From the NCBI RefSeq assembly GCF_014650335.1, contig NZ_BMUT01000001.1, positions 301,037-365,036 of the forward strand: a stretch of 64,000 nucleotides of DNA. The letters are read 5' to 3'. This document shows positions 53,223-61,521 of the stretch, in pieces. The position numbers and the translations under genes were made by a program. Source of the DNA: Streptomyces hiroshimensis. Its GTDB lineage: Bacteria > Actinomycetota > Actinomycetes > Streptomycetales > Streptomycetaceae. The notes under the pieces are model-generated. The model saw nothing but the letters and a program-made list of their open reading frames with translations, was not told the DNA's origin and searched no databases. Every line of letters starts with the position of its first letter. Position 1 is the first letter of the stretch.

Positions 53223-56200
53223 ATGAGCCAGCAGGGGGACCCGCGCACCGGCCAAGAGGACGCCTGGTGGGGCGAGTTGTACGACAAGAATGAACCGGAT
53301 ATCGGCTCCGCCGCCGGGGACGACAGCAGCCTGGACGAGCGATTCACCTCCGCCTCGGCGGTGGTGAGGGCGGAGTCCGGCGGCGAACGGCCGAAAAGGG
53401 CCCAAAGGACGGTGAGGGCGCCGAGAGCCGAGCCCCCTGATCCGCCGCGGCCTCCGGACCCCGTCGCCGTCCCCCCGAGCGGGCTTCCTTCGCTGCCGAA
53501 GGGATATGGGGCGCCCCGTTCGCGCGGCGTGCCGGGGCGTTCCGAATTCACGCCCCCGCCGCCCGGGGCGGAGCCCCCGCCCGAGCTGCCCCCGCCTTCG
53601 CGCGCGGAACGGCTTGACGACGGGCCCGCGCCCGGGCGGACGGCCCGGGTTCCGCTGCCGAGGATTCCGAAACCGCCGGATCTGCATTCGGCGGGATTGC
53701 TTCCGGAACTCCTGGAGAAGCCGCAGAAGTGGCGCAAGAGCGACCCCCGCAGGCAGGCGGAGGTACCGCGGCAGCCGGTCGGCCCTGACGGGCCGGTAGA
53801 ACCGGAGCGGGCGCCGCGGCCGGAGCGGCCGGAGCGGCCGGAGCGGCAGGACCCCCGGAGCCGCCCCGAGCCGCCCCGGCTGCCGCGGGAGGACCAGCCA
53901 CCGGGGTCCATGGGGGCCTCGGGCCCCGCCCGGCCGCCCCGGCGGGAGCCTGACGGCACTGCGGCGGGAAGCCCGGCCCGCTCCCAGCGCCCCGCCCGGC
54001 CCGTGGCCGGGGAGCGCCCCGGCCGTCCGGCCCGGTCGGACCGCTGCGAAGGCGCGGACCTCTTCTTCGGCGGCACCGACCGCCGCTCCCGCTCCGGGGA
54101 TACGGACCGGGCCGACCGCCCGGATCGTTCGGCACCGCCGCGCCGCGCGGAGCGTGTGGACCGCTCGGATTATGCGGACGCTTCCGATCAAGCTGATCAA
54201 GCCGACCGCGCCGCCTGTACGGAACGTGCGGGCCGCTCCGACGCCCCGGGCAGTGCGCAAGCGGAACGCTCCGGCGACGGGGAAGTCTCCGGCCGCTCGA
54301 ACCGTCCGGCGCGGGTGAGCCGTTCGGAAGGCGCCGAACACTTCGATGACCTGGATGTTCCGGAGCCGGCGGACGACATCGACGGCGGGAACGCCCCCGG
54401 CCGTCCCGGCCGCTCAACGCAGGCGAGCCGTATGGAACGTGCGCGAGCCTCCGATGATGCGCGCCGCTCCGACGATCCGGACGGCGAGGAAGTGGACCGC
54501 TCCGGCGACGGGGAAGTCTCCGGCCGCGTGAACCGTCCGGCGCAGACGAGCCGTTCGGAGCCTGTGGGCCGGTCCGGTGAACCGGATGTTCCGGAGCCGG
54601 TGGACCGCTCCGGCACCGGGGACGCCCCGGGCCGCCCCAGCCGTTCCGCGCAGGCGAGCCGTTCCGGACATGCGGAACAGGCCGGTGACCCGGATTCTCC
54701 GCAGCCGGACCGCGCCGCCGCCGGGGACGCCCCCGGGCGCCCGGGTCTCTCCGGCGGCGGGGACCGTGCCGGCCGGAGGGATCCCTCCGGCCGTGCCGGC
54801 CTCGCCGAGCGCACGGACCGGCCGGACGATCCCGACCGTCCCGCCCAGCCGCCGGCGCCGCGGCGTTCGGGGCGGCTTGAGAGGCCGACCAGGCCGGTGC
54901 GGGTCGAGCGGCCCCTGCGGCCGCGGCCTCCCCGGGTGGAGCCGCCCGCCCCGCAGCCCCGGCACCGGCCGGAGCCGCCGGAGCTCCCCGAGCCGTACGG
55001 GCGGCCGGAGTTCTCCGGGATCCCCGCCCAGCAGCGCCCGGAGCCCGCCGGAAGCCTGCCCGACGTCCGTGCGGACAGGGGGCTCCCGGAGCTCCCGGAG
55101 CCCGTGCCGAGCCCCGCCCGCATCACCGCGCGGGACGCCCGGCCGGCCGTCCCCGAGCCCGGCGGCGAACCCGCCGAGCCCGTCGAGCCCGCCCAGCCCG
55201 TCGAGCCCGCCGGACCCGCAGCCCGGGCGGCTGCGTCTCTCGAACCGGCCTCCCGCCCGCCCGTCGTCTCGCGCGACTCCACGCCGCCCCGGCGCCACCC
55301 CCTGGCCGCGCCCCCGCAGCCGTCGCGCGGGCCGGCCCGCCCGACGGACTACGTCGGCGAGCGGCCGCCCACGTACGACGCCGAGCCCACGGCCTGGCCC
55401 GCAGCCGACCCGCAGGACCTGGACGGCCTCGTGCCGGACACCGTCCTGGACGGTGCGCAGTACGGCGCCGTCACCCTGCGGGCCCTGTCCCTGCGCGGCG
55501 ATTCCGCGCGCTACCGCGGCGAGCCCCGGCGGGACTCCCTGCTGACCGCCCGCTTCGGTGACGGCGACAGCGCCCTGCTGCTCGTCGCGATGGCCAGCGG
55601 CACGCGCGGGTCGAACGTGGCGCCGCGCGCGGCGCGGGACGCCTGCATGTGGCTGGCGGGCGCCGTCGGCCGCAGCCACGCCCGGCTGGCCGACGACATC
55701 CGCGGCGGCCGCCGCGGCGAGCTGAAGTCGGGCCTGCACCGCCTCACCGACCGCTCCTACGGCCGGCTGCGCGCCCGCGCCGCCGAACTGGACCTGCGGC
55801 CGGACGAGTACACGGCCACCGTCCGCTGCCTGCTGCTGACCGCCGACCCGCAGTGCCGTACGCGCGTGTTCTTCGGCGTCGGCGCAGGCGGCCTGTTCCG
55901 CCTCCGCGAGGGGGTCTGGCAGGACCTGGAGCCGGACCCGCCGGCGGAGCGCACGGGTGAGCCGGTCATCGGCTACGGCTCGGCGCCCGCCGACTCGATG
56001 ACGGTGGACCTCGGCATCCCCACGCCGGGCCTCGCGCCGCCCGTCGAGCCCGTCGAGGTGGAGGCGCCGGGCGAGCCGTTCCGCTTCCGGGCGTCCGTGG
56101 CCCGCCCGGGGGACACCCTGATGCTGTGCACGGCGGGCCTGGCCGATCCGATGCGCGGTGAGCCGGAGCTGGGCGGCAGGCTGGCCGAGCGCTGGGCGGG

Positions 56201-56300
56201 GGAGCGGCCGCCGGGCCTCGCGGCGTTCCTCGCCGACACCCAGCTGCGGGTCAAGGGATACGCCGACGACCGTACGGCGTGTGCCGTCTGGGAGGCGTAG
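53223..56300 (+). CDS. PP2C-like pseudophosphatase with long disordered repeat region
   Basis: About 1025 residues from the ATG at 53223 (ATGs at 53197 and 53209 are in frame). A conserved start (EDAWWGELYDKNEPDIG) is followed by ~650 residues rich in Pro/Arg/Glu/Asp/Gly with imperfect repeats (RSGDGEVSGR, APGRPxRS), predicted disordered. The last ~250 residues resemble a PP2C fold (LLTARFGDGDSALLLVAMASGTRG, DTLMLCTAGLADPM, GYADDRTACAVWE). The metal Asp motifs are altered: the usual DGxGG is ASGTRG (791-796) and the usual DGLxD region is AGLAD (971-975); only the last DDRT (1015-1018) is kept. I infer a binding or scaffold role. An RsbW-like gene follows. Confidence 0.75.
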   Translation: MSQQGDPRTGQEDAWWGELYDKNEPDIGSAAGDDSSLDERFTSASAVVRAESGGERPKRAQRTVRAPRAEPPDPPRPPDPVAVPPSGLPSLPKGYGAPRSRGVPGRSEFTPPPPGAEPPPELPPPSRAERLDDGPAPGRTARVPLPRIPKPPDLHSAGLLPELLEKPQKWRKSDPRRQAEVPRQPVGPDGPVEPERAPRPERPERPERQDPRSRPEPPRLPREDQPPGSMGASGPARPPRREPDGTAAGSPARSQRPARPVAGERPGRPARSDRCEGADLFFGGTDRRSRSGDTDRADRPDRSAPPRRAERVDRSDYADASDQADQADRAACTERAGRSDAPGSAQAERSGDGEVSGRSNRPARVSRSEGAEHFDDLDVPEPADDIDGGNAPGRPGRSTQASRMERARASDDARRSDDPDGEEVDRSGDGEVSGRVNRPAQTSRSEPVGRSGEPDVPEPVDRSGTGDAPGRPSRSAQASRSGHAEQAGDPDSPQPDRAAAGDAPGRPGLSGGGDRAGRRDPSGRAGLAERTDRPDDPDRPAQPPAPRRSGRLERPTRPVRVERPLRPRPPRVEPPAPQPRHRPEPPELPEPYGRPEFSGIPAQQRPEPAGSLPDVRADRGLPELPEPVPSPARITARDARPAVPEPGGEPAEPVEPAQPVEPAGPAARAAASLEPASRPPVVSRDSTPPRRHPLAAPPQPSRGPARPTDYVGERPPTYDAEPTAWPAADPQDLDGLVPDTVLDGAQYGAVTLRALSLRGDSARYRGEPRRDSLLTARFGDGDSALLLVAMASGTRGSNVAPRAARDACMWLAGAVGRSHARLADDIRGGRRGELKSGLHRLTDRSYGRLRARAAELDLRPDEYTATVRCLLLTADPQCRTRVFFGVGAGGLFRLREGVWQDLEPDPPAERTGEPVIGYGSAPADSMTVDLGIPTPGLAPPVEPVEVEAPGEPFRFRASVARPGDTLMLCTAGLADPMRGEPELGGRLAERWAGERPPGLAAFLADTQLRVKGYADDRTACAVWEA
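54268..54527 (+). repeat. In-frame 231-bp-period repeat in the disordered region
   Basis: A 29-bp sequence (starting GCTCCGGCGACGGGGAAGTC) occurs exactly at 54268-54296 and 54499-54527. The 231-bp period equals 77 codons, so the repeat is in frame and encodes the recurring RSGDGEVSGR motif. Flanking sequence is related but diverged. Confidence 0.85.
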
Positions 56301-56314
56301 CCGGGCCGGTTCCG

Positions 56315-56347
56315 GGGCGGGGCGGTGGCGTGGTCACCGCCCCGCCC
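56315..56347 (+). terminator. Terminator after the PP2C-like gene
   Basis: GGGCGGGGCGGTG (56315-56327) pairs perfectly with CACCGCCCCGCCC (56335-56347), a 13-bp stem and 7-nt loop, 15 bp after the stop codon. Between here and the next gene (56616) lies also a small inverted repeat GTTGA-TGGC-TCAAC at 56507-56520, possibly an operator; nothing else is evident. Confidence 0.8.
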
Positions 56348-56615
56348 GGCCGTCTGCGGGCCCGGCGCGGCGCAGCGCTGCCGGCAAGGTACGGACCGCC
56401 GCGCCGGGAATTCCCTCCAGCCCCGCACAAATTCCCGGTCCGGCGCACGCCAACGGCATATTCGCGTACCGCGCAAGAGGCTCCGGGATTTTGGTCATAT
56501 CACCATGTTGATGGCTCAACAGGCGTTGTCCCGGGTGGTCCGGGGCATGCATTGCGGTGAGTGAGCGCGAGCGTGTTCGAGGCCGGGGCGCCGGGGAGGG
56601 GTCGGGTCAGGGAGG

Positions 56616-57185
56616 ATGAAACGGCAGGCAGCAGGCCGGGCGGGCGCTGAGGGCTATGCGGGGGAGCGGGAGGACCGTACGGACCACAGGGGCGGGTACG
56701 GGGAAGGTGCGGCGCATTCCGGGCCGCTATTCGAAAGAAGGCTTCGCCGCCGGGATCTCACCGGTGTCCGGGAAGTCCGGGCCGAGTTGCGGCGCTTTCT
56801 GGCCCGCTGGGGCGCGCCGGGCCGTGCGGAGACCGCCGAGCTGCTCACGAGCGAGCTCGTCACCAATGCGCTGGTGCACACCGACGGGGGCGCCGTGGTC
56901 AAGGCGGCGATATCGGGCGCTGCGCTCACGGGCGCGGCGGTCCATGCGAGGGGGCGCCTGCGGGTGGAGGTGCGGGACTTCATGACGGGCCATCCGGCGC
57001 CGGGCGGGCCGGGCACGGATCTCGGGCCGGTCAGGGACCTCGTGCCGGAGATGAGCGACATCGAGAAGGCGGCGACGTCGGGGCGGGGGCTGCTGCTCGT
57101 CCACGCCCTGTCGGACGGCTGGGGCGTGCGCGCCCACGGCGTCGGGAAGTCGGTCTGGTTCGAGCTGGCCGCCCAGGAGCCCTGA
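56616..57185 (+). CDS. RsbW/SpoIIAB-like ATP-binding protein
   Basis: A 189-residue GHKL-type ATPase of the anti-sigma kinase group. The N-terminal ~40 residues are low-complexity. The domain then shows FLARWGAPGRAETAELLTSELVTNALVHT (N-box Glu and Asn), LRVEVRDF (G1-type Asp) and SGRGLLLVHALSDGWGVRAHGVGKSVWFEL. Such proteins bind sigma factors or anti-anti-sigma factors and may phosphorylate them. It follows a PP2C-like gene, the usual partner type, though that copy looks inactive. GGAGG lies directly against the ATG, an unusually short spacing. The stop region is partly duplicated 48 bp downstream. Confidence 0.85.
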   Translation: MKRQAAGRAGAEGYAGEREDRTDHRGGYGEGAAHSGPLFERRLRRRDLTGVREVRAELRRFLARWGAPGRAETAELLTSELVTNALVHTDGGAVVKAAISGAALTGAAVHARGRLRVEVRDFMTGHPAPGGPGTDLGPVRDLVPEMSDIEKAATSGRGLLLVHALSDGWGVRAHGVGKSVWFELAAQEP

Positions 57186-57233
57186 CACCCGGAGGCCTTC
57201 GCGTCCAGGGGTGCTGACACCCGGGAGCCCTGA
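57176..57233 (+). repeat. Interleaved duplication at the 3' end of the RsbW-like gene
   Basis: GGAGCCCTGA occurs at 57176-57185, including the stop codon, and again at 57224-57233. TGACACCCGG occurs at 57183-57192 and 57215-57224. The two pairs are interleaved, as if the stop region had been copied and partly rearranged. Confidence 0.75.
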
Positions 57234-57266
57234 ACCGCCGCTTCGCGACGACCCAGGGCTCAGGGG

Positions 57267-58310
57267 TCAGCCGAACTGCCGCTCGATCTGGGCGAGCTTG
57301 GCCTCAAGGGAGTCCAGGCGGGGGATCGCCTGGGTGTCGTCCTCCGCGGTGAGGTCGATCGGATCAGGGCGGCCGACCGCCTGCAGTGGACGCGCGCGGA
57401 CGGGAAGCTGTCCCTGGTCGACTATGGAAGGGTCCGCCCCGATCTGCGCCGGCTGCGCGGGGGCGGGCACCGCGGCCCCGCCGACCTCGACCTGCCGGCC
57501 GCCCCGGACCCGGCCCCACACCCGGTTCTGGCGGTTGTACGCCTTGAGCCGGGCGCGCTCCAGCTTGCCGGCCTCCCTCCTGCGGGCCCTGGCCTGCTCC
57601 CGCTGCCGTTTGTCCTCGCGGACCTCCTCCACGGCCTCGTCCAGCGAACGGACGCCTTCCAGGAGCATCAGGGACCAGGCGCCGAAGGTTTCGCGAGGAG
57701 CCCGCAGCCAGCGCACTATCCGGATCTGCGGCAACGGCCGGGGCACCAGGCCCTGTTCGCGCAGAGCGGCCCGGCGGGTCTGCTTGAGCGCGCGGTCGAA
57801 GAGGACCGCGGCCGACAGCGACATGCCGGCGAAGAACTGCGGTGCCCCGGCGTGGTCCAGGCCCCGGGGGGCGTGCACCCAGTTGAACCAGGCGGCCGCG
57901 CTGGCGAAGGTCCACACGAGCATGCGCGAGCCGAGCGCGGCGTCGCCGTGGCTCGCCTCGCGCACCGCCAGCACCGAGCAGAACATGGCGGCCCCGTCGA
58001 GGCCGAAGGGCACCAGGTACTCCCAGCCGCCCGTCAGCCCCAGGTTCTGCCGCCCGAACCCCACGAGGCCGTGAAAGGAGAGGGCGGCGGCCACCGCGGC
58101 GCAGCAGAACAGAAGGACGTACGAGGCGCTCCCGTAGATGGCCTCCTTGCGCCGTCTGCGCTCCTCGTTGCGCTCCCAGGAGTCCGTGCCGCCTCCTGCG
58201 TCGTCCGCGCCGTGCCGGCCGCGTGCGAGCACCGTCACCGCCACCACGGCCCCGGCGAGCGCCACGACACAGGGGAGCATCCAATTCAGCGGTATATCGG
58301 TCACTCTCAT
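57267..58310 (-). CDS. DUF2637 membrane protein
   Basis: 347 residues from the ATG at 58310. The N-terminal half has four hydrophobic segments, including LNWMLPCVVALAGAVVAVTVL, SYVLLFCCAAVAAALSFHGLVGF and the family stretch EYLVPFGLDGAAMFCSVLAVREASHGD. The C-terminal half is highly charged, with a probable coiled coil (ERARLKAYNRQNR) and a short final helix (LDSLEAKLAQIERQFG). DUF2637 proteins are common in streptomycetes, sometimes on integrative elements (SpdB-like), but this copy is chromosomal with no transfer genes nearby. Function unknown. Confidence 0.82.
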   Translation of the reverse strand: MRVTDIPLNWMLPCVVALAGAVVAVTVLARGRHGADDAGGGTDSWERNEERRRRKEAIYGSASYVLLFCCAAVAAALSFHGLVGFGRQNLGLTGGWEYLVPFGLDGAAMFCSVLAVREASHGDAALGSRMLVWTFASAAAWFNWVHAPRGLDHAGAPQFFAGMSLSAAVLFDRALKQTRRAALREQGLVPRPLPQIRIVRWLRAPRETFGAWSLMLLEGVRSLDEAVEEVREDKRQREQARARRREAGKLERARLKAYNRQNRVWGRVRGGRQVEVGGAAVPAPAQPAQIGADPSIVDQGQLPVRARPLQAVGRPDPIDLTAEDDTQAIPRLDSLEAKLAQIERQFG

Positions 58311-58451
58311 CTTGCGTCCCTTGCATAGCTGTACGGCCTTTCGCGCGCCATCCTCGCGGAATCGGCCCGTTCGCCAAGGGGTTTCGCGCCAACTGCCTGC
58401 CAATGGAGGGCAACGGCATACGGATAGGTGCGAAGAAATTCGAACGTCATT

Positions 58452-58477
58452 AAGGGAAGAGGGAATTGCGTTCCCTT
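58452..58477 (-). terminator. Terminator-like hairpin after the FhuF-like gene
   Basis: GGGAA (58461-58465) pairs with TTCCC (58471-58475) around TTGCG. An alternative left arm AAGGGAA (58452-58458) pairs with TTCCCTT (58471-58477). It lies 32 bp beyond the stop of the minus-strand FhuF-like gene, so it could terminate that transcript. Confidence 0.5.
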
Positions 58478-58508
58478 CACCTCACCCGATCGAGTGGTGT
58501 GAGGCCGG

Positions 58509-59330
58509 TCAGCTTACGGACAGCCGCCGTACCCGGTCCGTGTCGCACATCCGGGGGCAGGTCGTACAGGTGTCCTTGGGACGCACGGTGTAGAAGAGGC
58601 AGCAACTGACCCTGTCGCGGGTCGGAATCGGCTCTCCCAGGCGGCCGGTAAGCATCCGGAAGGCCGCGCCGCCGACGTACGGCGGCGTCACCCCCGGCAG
58701 CAGCAGGGCCAGCTCGCGCCGCGCGCGTTCCTCCTCGCCGAGCAGCTGTCCCACATACCACAAGGATTCGGCCAGTTCGTCCGTCACCATGCCCCACAGG
58801 GCGCGCGGACCGCGCCGCATCCGCAGCCGGAAACCGGCCAGTACGGGCGTGAAATGCGCGGCAATGGAGGCGCGCACTTCCGCCCGCAGCGCCTCTTCGC
58901 CGGGGACGGTCCGGGCGCCCGGCAGGCAAGCCGCGGGATCGCCGGCCAAACACGTGAACTCCGCCGCGTCGGCGGTCATCCGGCCCATGGTGCGATGGAA
59001 AGAGACGCTCTCCGCGGGCAGCCGCGGCACCCTGCGGTGCAGGAACCAGGGGACGGTGACGAGCAGGCAGAACGGCCAGGCGTAGCGGTGCAGGCCGAAG
59101 CTCGCGACGACGTCGGCGCGGGCCTGCGCCCCGTGGTCGCGCCGGATCTGTTCGGCGTCCCACGCGAGGAAGGCGTCCAGCTCGCCGCCGCCCTCCGCGA
59201 GCCCCGCGGCGGTCACCCAGCCCTCGCCGGTGCACGGGGGCCCGGCGGTCACGGACAGGCCGGGGAAGACCTCGGCCAGCCGGGCGTAGGAGTCCGAGAG
59301 CGAGGGCGGGGCAGTCGGGGCGGACGTCAT
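58509..59330 (-). CDS. FhuF-like (2Fe-2S) siderophore-iron reductase
   Basis: A 273-residue protein of the FhuF family. The C-terminal cluster motif is intact: SCCLFYTVRPKDTCTTCPRMC, with the CC-x10-C-x2-C arrangement that binds an unusual [2Fe-2S]. The rest forms the FhuF helical body (ALWGMVTDELAESLWYVGQLLGEE). FhuF proteins reduce ferric siderophores in the cytoplasm to release iron. The start at 59330 lies 30 bp below a perfect iron-box palindrome (59360-59379), so iron control by DmdR/IdeR is very likely. No siderophore genes are adjacent. Confidence 0.9.
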   Translation of the reverse strand: MTSAPTAPPSLSDSYARLAEVFPGLSVTAGPPCTGEGWVTAAGLAEGGGELDAFLAWDAEQIRRDHGAQARADVVASFGLHRYAWPFCLLVTVPWFLHRRVPRLPAESVSFHRTMGRMTADAAEFTCLAGDPAACLPGARTVPGEEALRAEVRASIAAHFTPVLAGFRLRMRRGPRALWGMVTDELAESLWYVGQLLGEEERARRELALLLPGVTPPYVGGAAFRMLTGRLGEPIPTRDRVSCCLFYTVRPKDTCTTCPRMCDTDRVRRLSVS

Positions 59331-59359
59331 GCGGGACCACCGAATCGCGATCGTTCTAC

Positions 59360-59379
59360 GGGTAAGGCTTACCTTACCC
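59360..59379. promoter_or_regulatory. Iron box (DmdR/IdeR-type operator)
   Basis: GGGTAAGGCTTACCTTACCC is a perfect inverted repeat, GGGTAAGG and CCTTACCC with a 4-bp centre. It resembles the actinobacterial iron box (TTAGGTTAGGCTnACCTAA). It lies 30-49 bp upstream of the FhuF-like start and 68 bp from the divergent GntR gene. Confidence 0.85.
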
Positions 59380-59447
59380 CGGTTGATCGGGGTTTGAACT
59401 GCCGCAGGGGCCGCCTATGGTTCAGAAAGGACATCAGGAGGACCCCA

Positions 59448-60290
59448 ATGGAGCAGGGAAGATCCCGCACCGCCGCGCCGGCCGCGAGCCTGTTCGCCGA
59501 CGTGCCGGCGCAGGTCGCGCGCGGCGAGGCCGTGCCCGTCGGCGCTCCCGCCGGCGGCCGTGCCGATGTCCGCGGCGAGGGCGCCCGCGGCGAGCACGTC
59601 CACGGCGAGCAGGAGTATCCGGAGCACGGGGGCCGCGGCGGCGCCCCCGCGCACGCTCCCGCCCGCAGGATGCCCCAGCGCCACTCCGTGCGCGGCCAGG
59701 TGCTGGACGCCCTGCGCAAGGCCCTCGTCGGCGGCGAGCTGATACCGGGGGAGGTCTACTCCGGCCCCGCGCTCGGCGAGCGCTTCGGCGTGTCGGCGAC
59801 GCCCGTGCGGGAGGCGATGCAGCAGCTGGCCCTGGAAGGCGCCGTCGAGGTCGTCCCCAACCGCGGCTTCCGCGTCACCTCGCGCACCGCGCGCGACCTC
59901 GCCGAGCTCGCCGAGGTGCGCGCTCTGCTGGAGGTCCCGGTGCTGCTGCGGCTGGCCCGTACGGTCCCGCCCGCCCGCTGGGACGGGCTCCGGCCGCTCG
60001 CCGAGGCCGCGTGCATCGCGGCGGCCACCGGCGACCGCGTGCTCTACGCCGAGGCCGACCGGGCCTTCCACCGCGCGCTCCTGGGCCTTGCGGGCAACGG
60101 CCAGCTGGTCGCGGTCGCCGATGAGCTCCACCGCCGCGCGCAGTGGCCGGCGGCGCACGGCCGGCCGCACCGTGCGGCCGACCTCGTCGCGGACGCGGCC
60201 GAACACCTCGCCCTGCTGGAGGCGCTGGCCGCGTACGACGTGGAGCGGGCCGAGGCGCTGGTGCGGGGGCACTTCGCGGCGGCGGAGTGA
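59448..60290 (+). CDS. GntR-family (FadR/FCD) transcriptional regulator
   Basis: 280 residues from the ATG at 59448, which has AGGAGG 6 nt upstream, the best ribosome site in the window. The N-terminal ~70 residues are Ala/Gly/Arg-rich and unusual for the family. The winged helix then begins (SVRGQVLDALRKALVGGELIPGEVYSGPALGERFGVSATPVREAMQQLALEGAVEVVPNRGFRVTS), followed by the helical FCD ligand domain (DLAELAEVRALLEVPVLLRLART ... HLALLEALAAYDVERAEALVRGHF). It lies divergent from the FhuF-like gene across the iron box. The ligand is unknown. Confidence 0.9.
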   Translation: MEQGRSRTAAPAASLFADVPAQVARGEAVPVGAPAGGRADVRGEGARGEHVHGEQEYPEHGGRGGAPAHAPARRMPQRHSVRGQVLDALRKALVGGELIPGEVYSGPALGERFGVSATPVREAMQQLALEGAVEVVPNRGFRVTSRTARDLAELAEVRALLEVPVLLRLARTVPPARWDGLRPLAEAACIAAATGDRVLYAEADRAFHRALLGLAGNGQLVAVADELHRRAQWPAAHGRPHRAADLVADAAEHLALLEALAAYDVERAEALVRGHFAAAE

Positions 60291-60327
60291 CGACGGGCCG
60301 GCGACGGGTGCCGGCCGGGAGCGGTGG

Positions 60328-61137
60328 TCAGTCCGCCGCCGGTGCCAGCCGCTCCGCGAGCCAGCACGGGACACCGCCCAGCAGCCGGACCAGCCTGGCC
60401 GCCTCCTCGCGCAGCCTGGCGGCCTCGCCCTCGTCGGGAACGACCGCGGCGAGCGAGGCCAGCGCCGGGGCGATGCCCACCAGATAGCCCAGCTCCTCCC
60501 GGATGCGCAGCGACTCCGCGAAGCCGTAGCGCGCTTCGGCGGGCTTGCCCTCGTGCTCGGCCATGGCCGCCACGTGCCGCCAGGTGAAGGACAGCAGCAG
60601 CCGCTGCCCCTGCGCCGTCGCCCCCGCGTGGGCGCGCTGGAACGCGGCCGTCGCGTCGGACGGGTTGTCCGACAGGTGCTGGGCGATCAGGCCGCGGCGG
60701 AAGTGCAGCAAGGGACGGGTGGGCGACCCCGGCGCGAGCAGGGCCGCGGCCCTGCCCAGGGCCGAACGCGCCTCGTCGGCCCGGTCGCGCACGCCCAGGA
60801 GCGTGGAGGCGTAGGCCAGGTGGCCCCGCTCGCAGGCCGCCGCACCGCGCCCCTCGTCGTCCGTGGCCAGGGCTTCGGCCGCGCGCAAGGCGTCCTCGGC
60901 GGCCCCCCAGCCCTCCCCTGTGAACATGCACCGCTCGGTCAGCACCGCCGTCCGCTGCAGGGCCGGCCCGGGCTCGGCGGCCGCGCGCGGTGCGAGCAGG
61001 GCCGCGGCGTCGTCCCAGCAGGCGCGCGAGCGCAACCGCCACACGGCCCGCTCCAGTGGATCGTCCCCCCGCGGGTCCCCGTCCTGCGGTCCCCGCGGCT
61101 CCGGCAACCCCGCATTACGCATGGCGGTGTCCGCCAC
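60328..61137 (-). CDS. Helical-repeat (TPR-like) protein, unknown function
   Basis: 269 residues from a GTG at 61137, chosen because GGAGGG lies 5-6 nt upstream. The sequence is Ala/Leu/Arg/Glu-rich with regular paired helices of about 34-40 residues (WGAAEDALRAAEALATDDEGRGAAACERGHLAYASTLL; ARSALGRAAALLAPGSPTRPLLHFRRGLIAQHL; YGFAESLRIREELGYLVGIAPALASLAAVV), as in TPR or SARP/AfsR-type C-terminal repeats. No DNA-binding or catalytic motif is seen. It is convergent with the GntR gene and divergent from the ribosomal protection gene. Possible scaffold; not recognised further. Confidence 0.68.
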   Translation of the reverse strand: MADTAMRNAGLPEPRGPQDGDPRGDDPLERAVWRLRSRACWDDAAALLAPRAAAEPGPALQRTAVLTERCMFTGEGWGAAEDALRAAEALATDDEGRGAAACERGHLAYASTLLGVRDRADEARSALGRAAALLAPGSPTRPLLHFRRGLIAQHLSDNPSDATAAFQRAHAGATAQGQRLLLSFTWRHVAAMAEHEGKPAEARYGFAESLRIREELGYLVGIAPALASLAAVVPDEGEAARLREEAARLVRLLGGVPCWLAERLAPAAD

Positions 61138-61302
61138 AGTGCCCTCCCCAAGCGCGCCGTCGAGCTGGAAGCCGTGACCGCATCTCAGCACGAAGACGCT
61201 CGCCCGGCCAAGGGTCCGGTGTGAACCAATTCACAAACACGGGCCTGCCGCACCCCACGCGACTCCCAGCGGTGACGACAGATTACCAAGAGTGAACAGC
61301 TG

Positions 61303-61437
61303 ATGAGCAACGGGCTGCTCATACGTGCCCTTCGGGTGGCTCTTCGGTGGTCTTCGGACGACCTCGGGTGGTCTGCGGGTGGTCTGCGGGTGCCGGGAAA
61401 ATCGCTCGATCGCGCCGGGCCGTCGCTGGCAGGATGA
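61303..61437 (+). CDS. Possible leader ORF 1 of the ribosomal protection gene (44 aa)
   Basis: An ATG at 61303 opens 44 codons starting MSNGLLIRALRVALRWSSDD, ending at TGA 61437. It lies 152 bp before the tet-like gene. Its coding DNA contains tandem GGGTGGTCTGC repeats and a near-perfect stem capped by a TTCG tetraloop (61346-61352 with 61357-61363). Leu/Arg-rich leader peptides with nearby stems are typical of ribosome-stalling attenuators in antibiotic-resistance genes. The ribosome site (AAGAG) is weak. Confidence 0.4.
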   Translation: MSNGLLIRALRVALRWSSDDLGWSAGGLRVPGKSLDRAGPSLAG

Positions 61438-61454
61438 CCGCGCGCGTCCTCGCG

Positions 61455-61503
61455 CGCCTTCGGATGCGCCTCGGAGTCTTCGGAGCCTTCGGAACCCTCG
61501 GAC
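61455..61503 (+). repeat. CTTCGGA-type short tandem repeats in the leader
   Basis: A run of near-identical 9-bp units (such as TCTTCGGAG, CCTTCGGAA, CCCTCGGAC) and related GCCTTCGGAT blocks lies upstream of the tet-like gene. A second repeat cluster, GGGTGGTCTGC, lies at about 61367-61394. They could form alternative RNA stems. Confidence 0.55.
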
Positions 61504-61521
61504 CACAGGAGAAGCGGACCC

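Noticed and set aside
52314..54341. Long upstream extension of the LuxR-type regulator frame
   Set aside because: It runs antisense through the disordered region of the PP2C-like gene. The sensor and HTH parts are complete from 53162.
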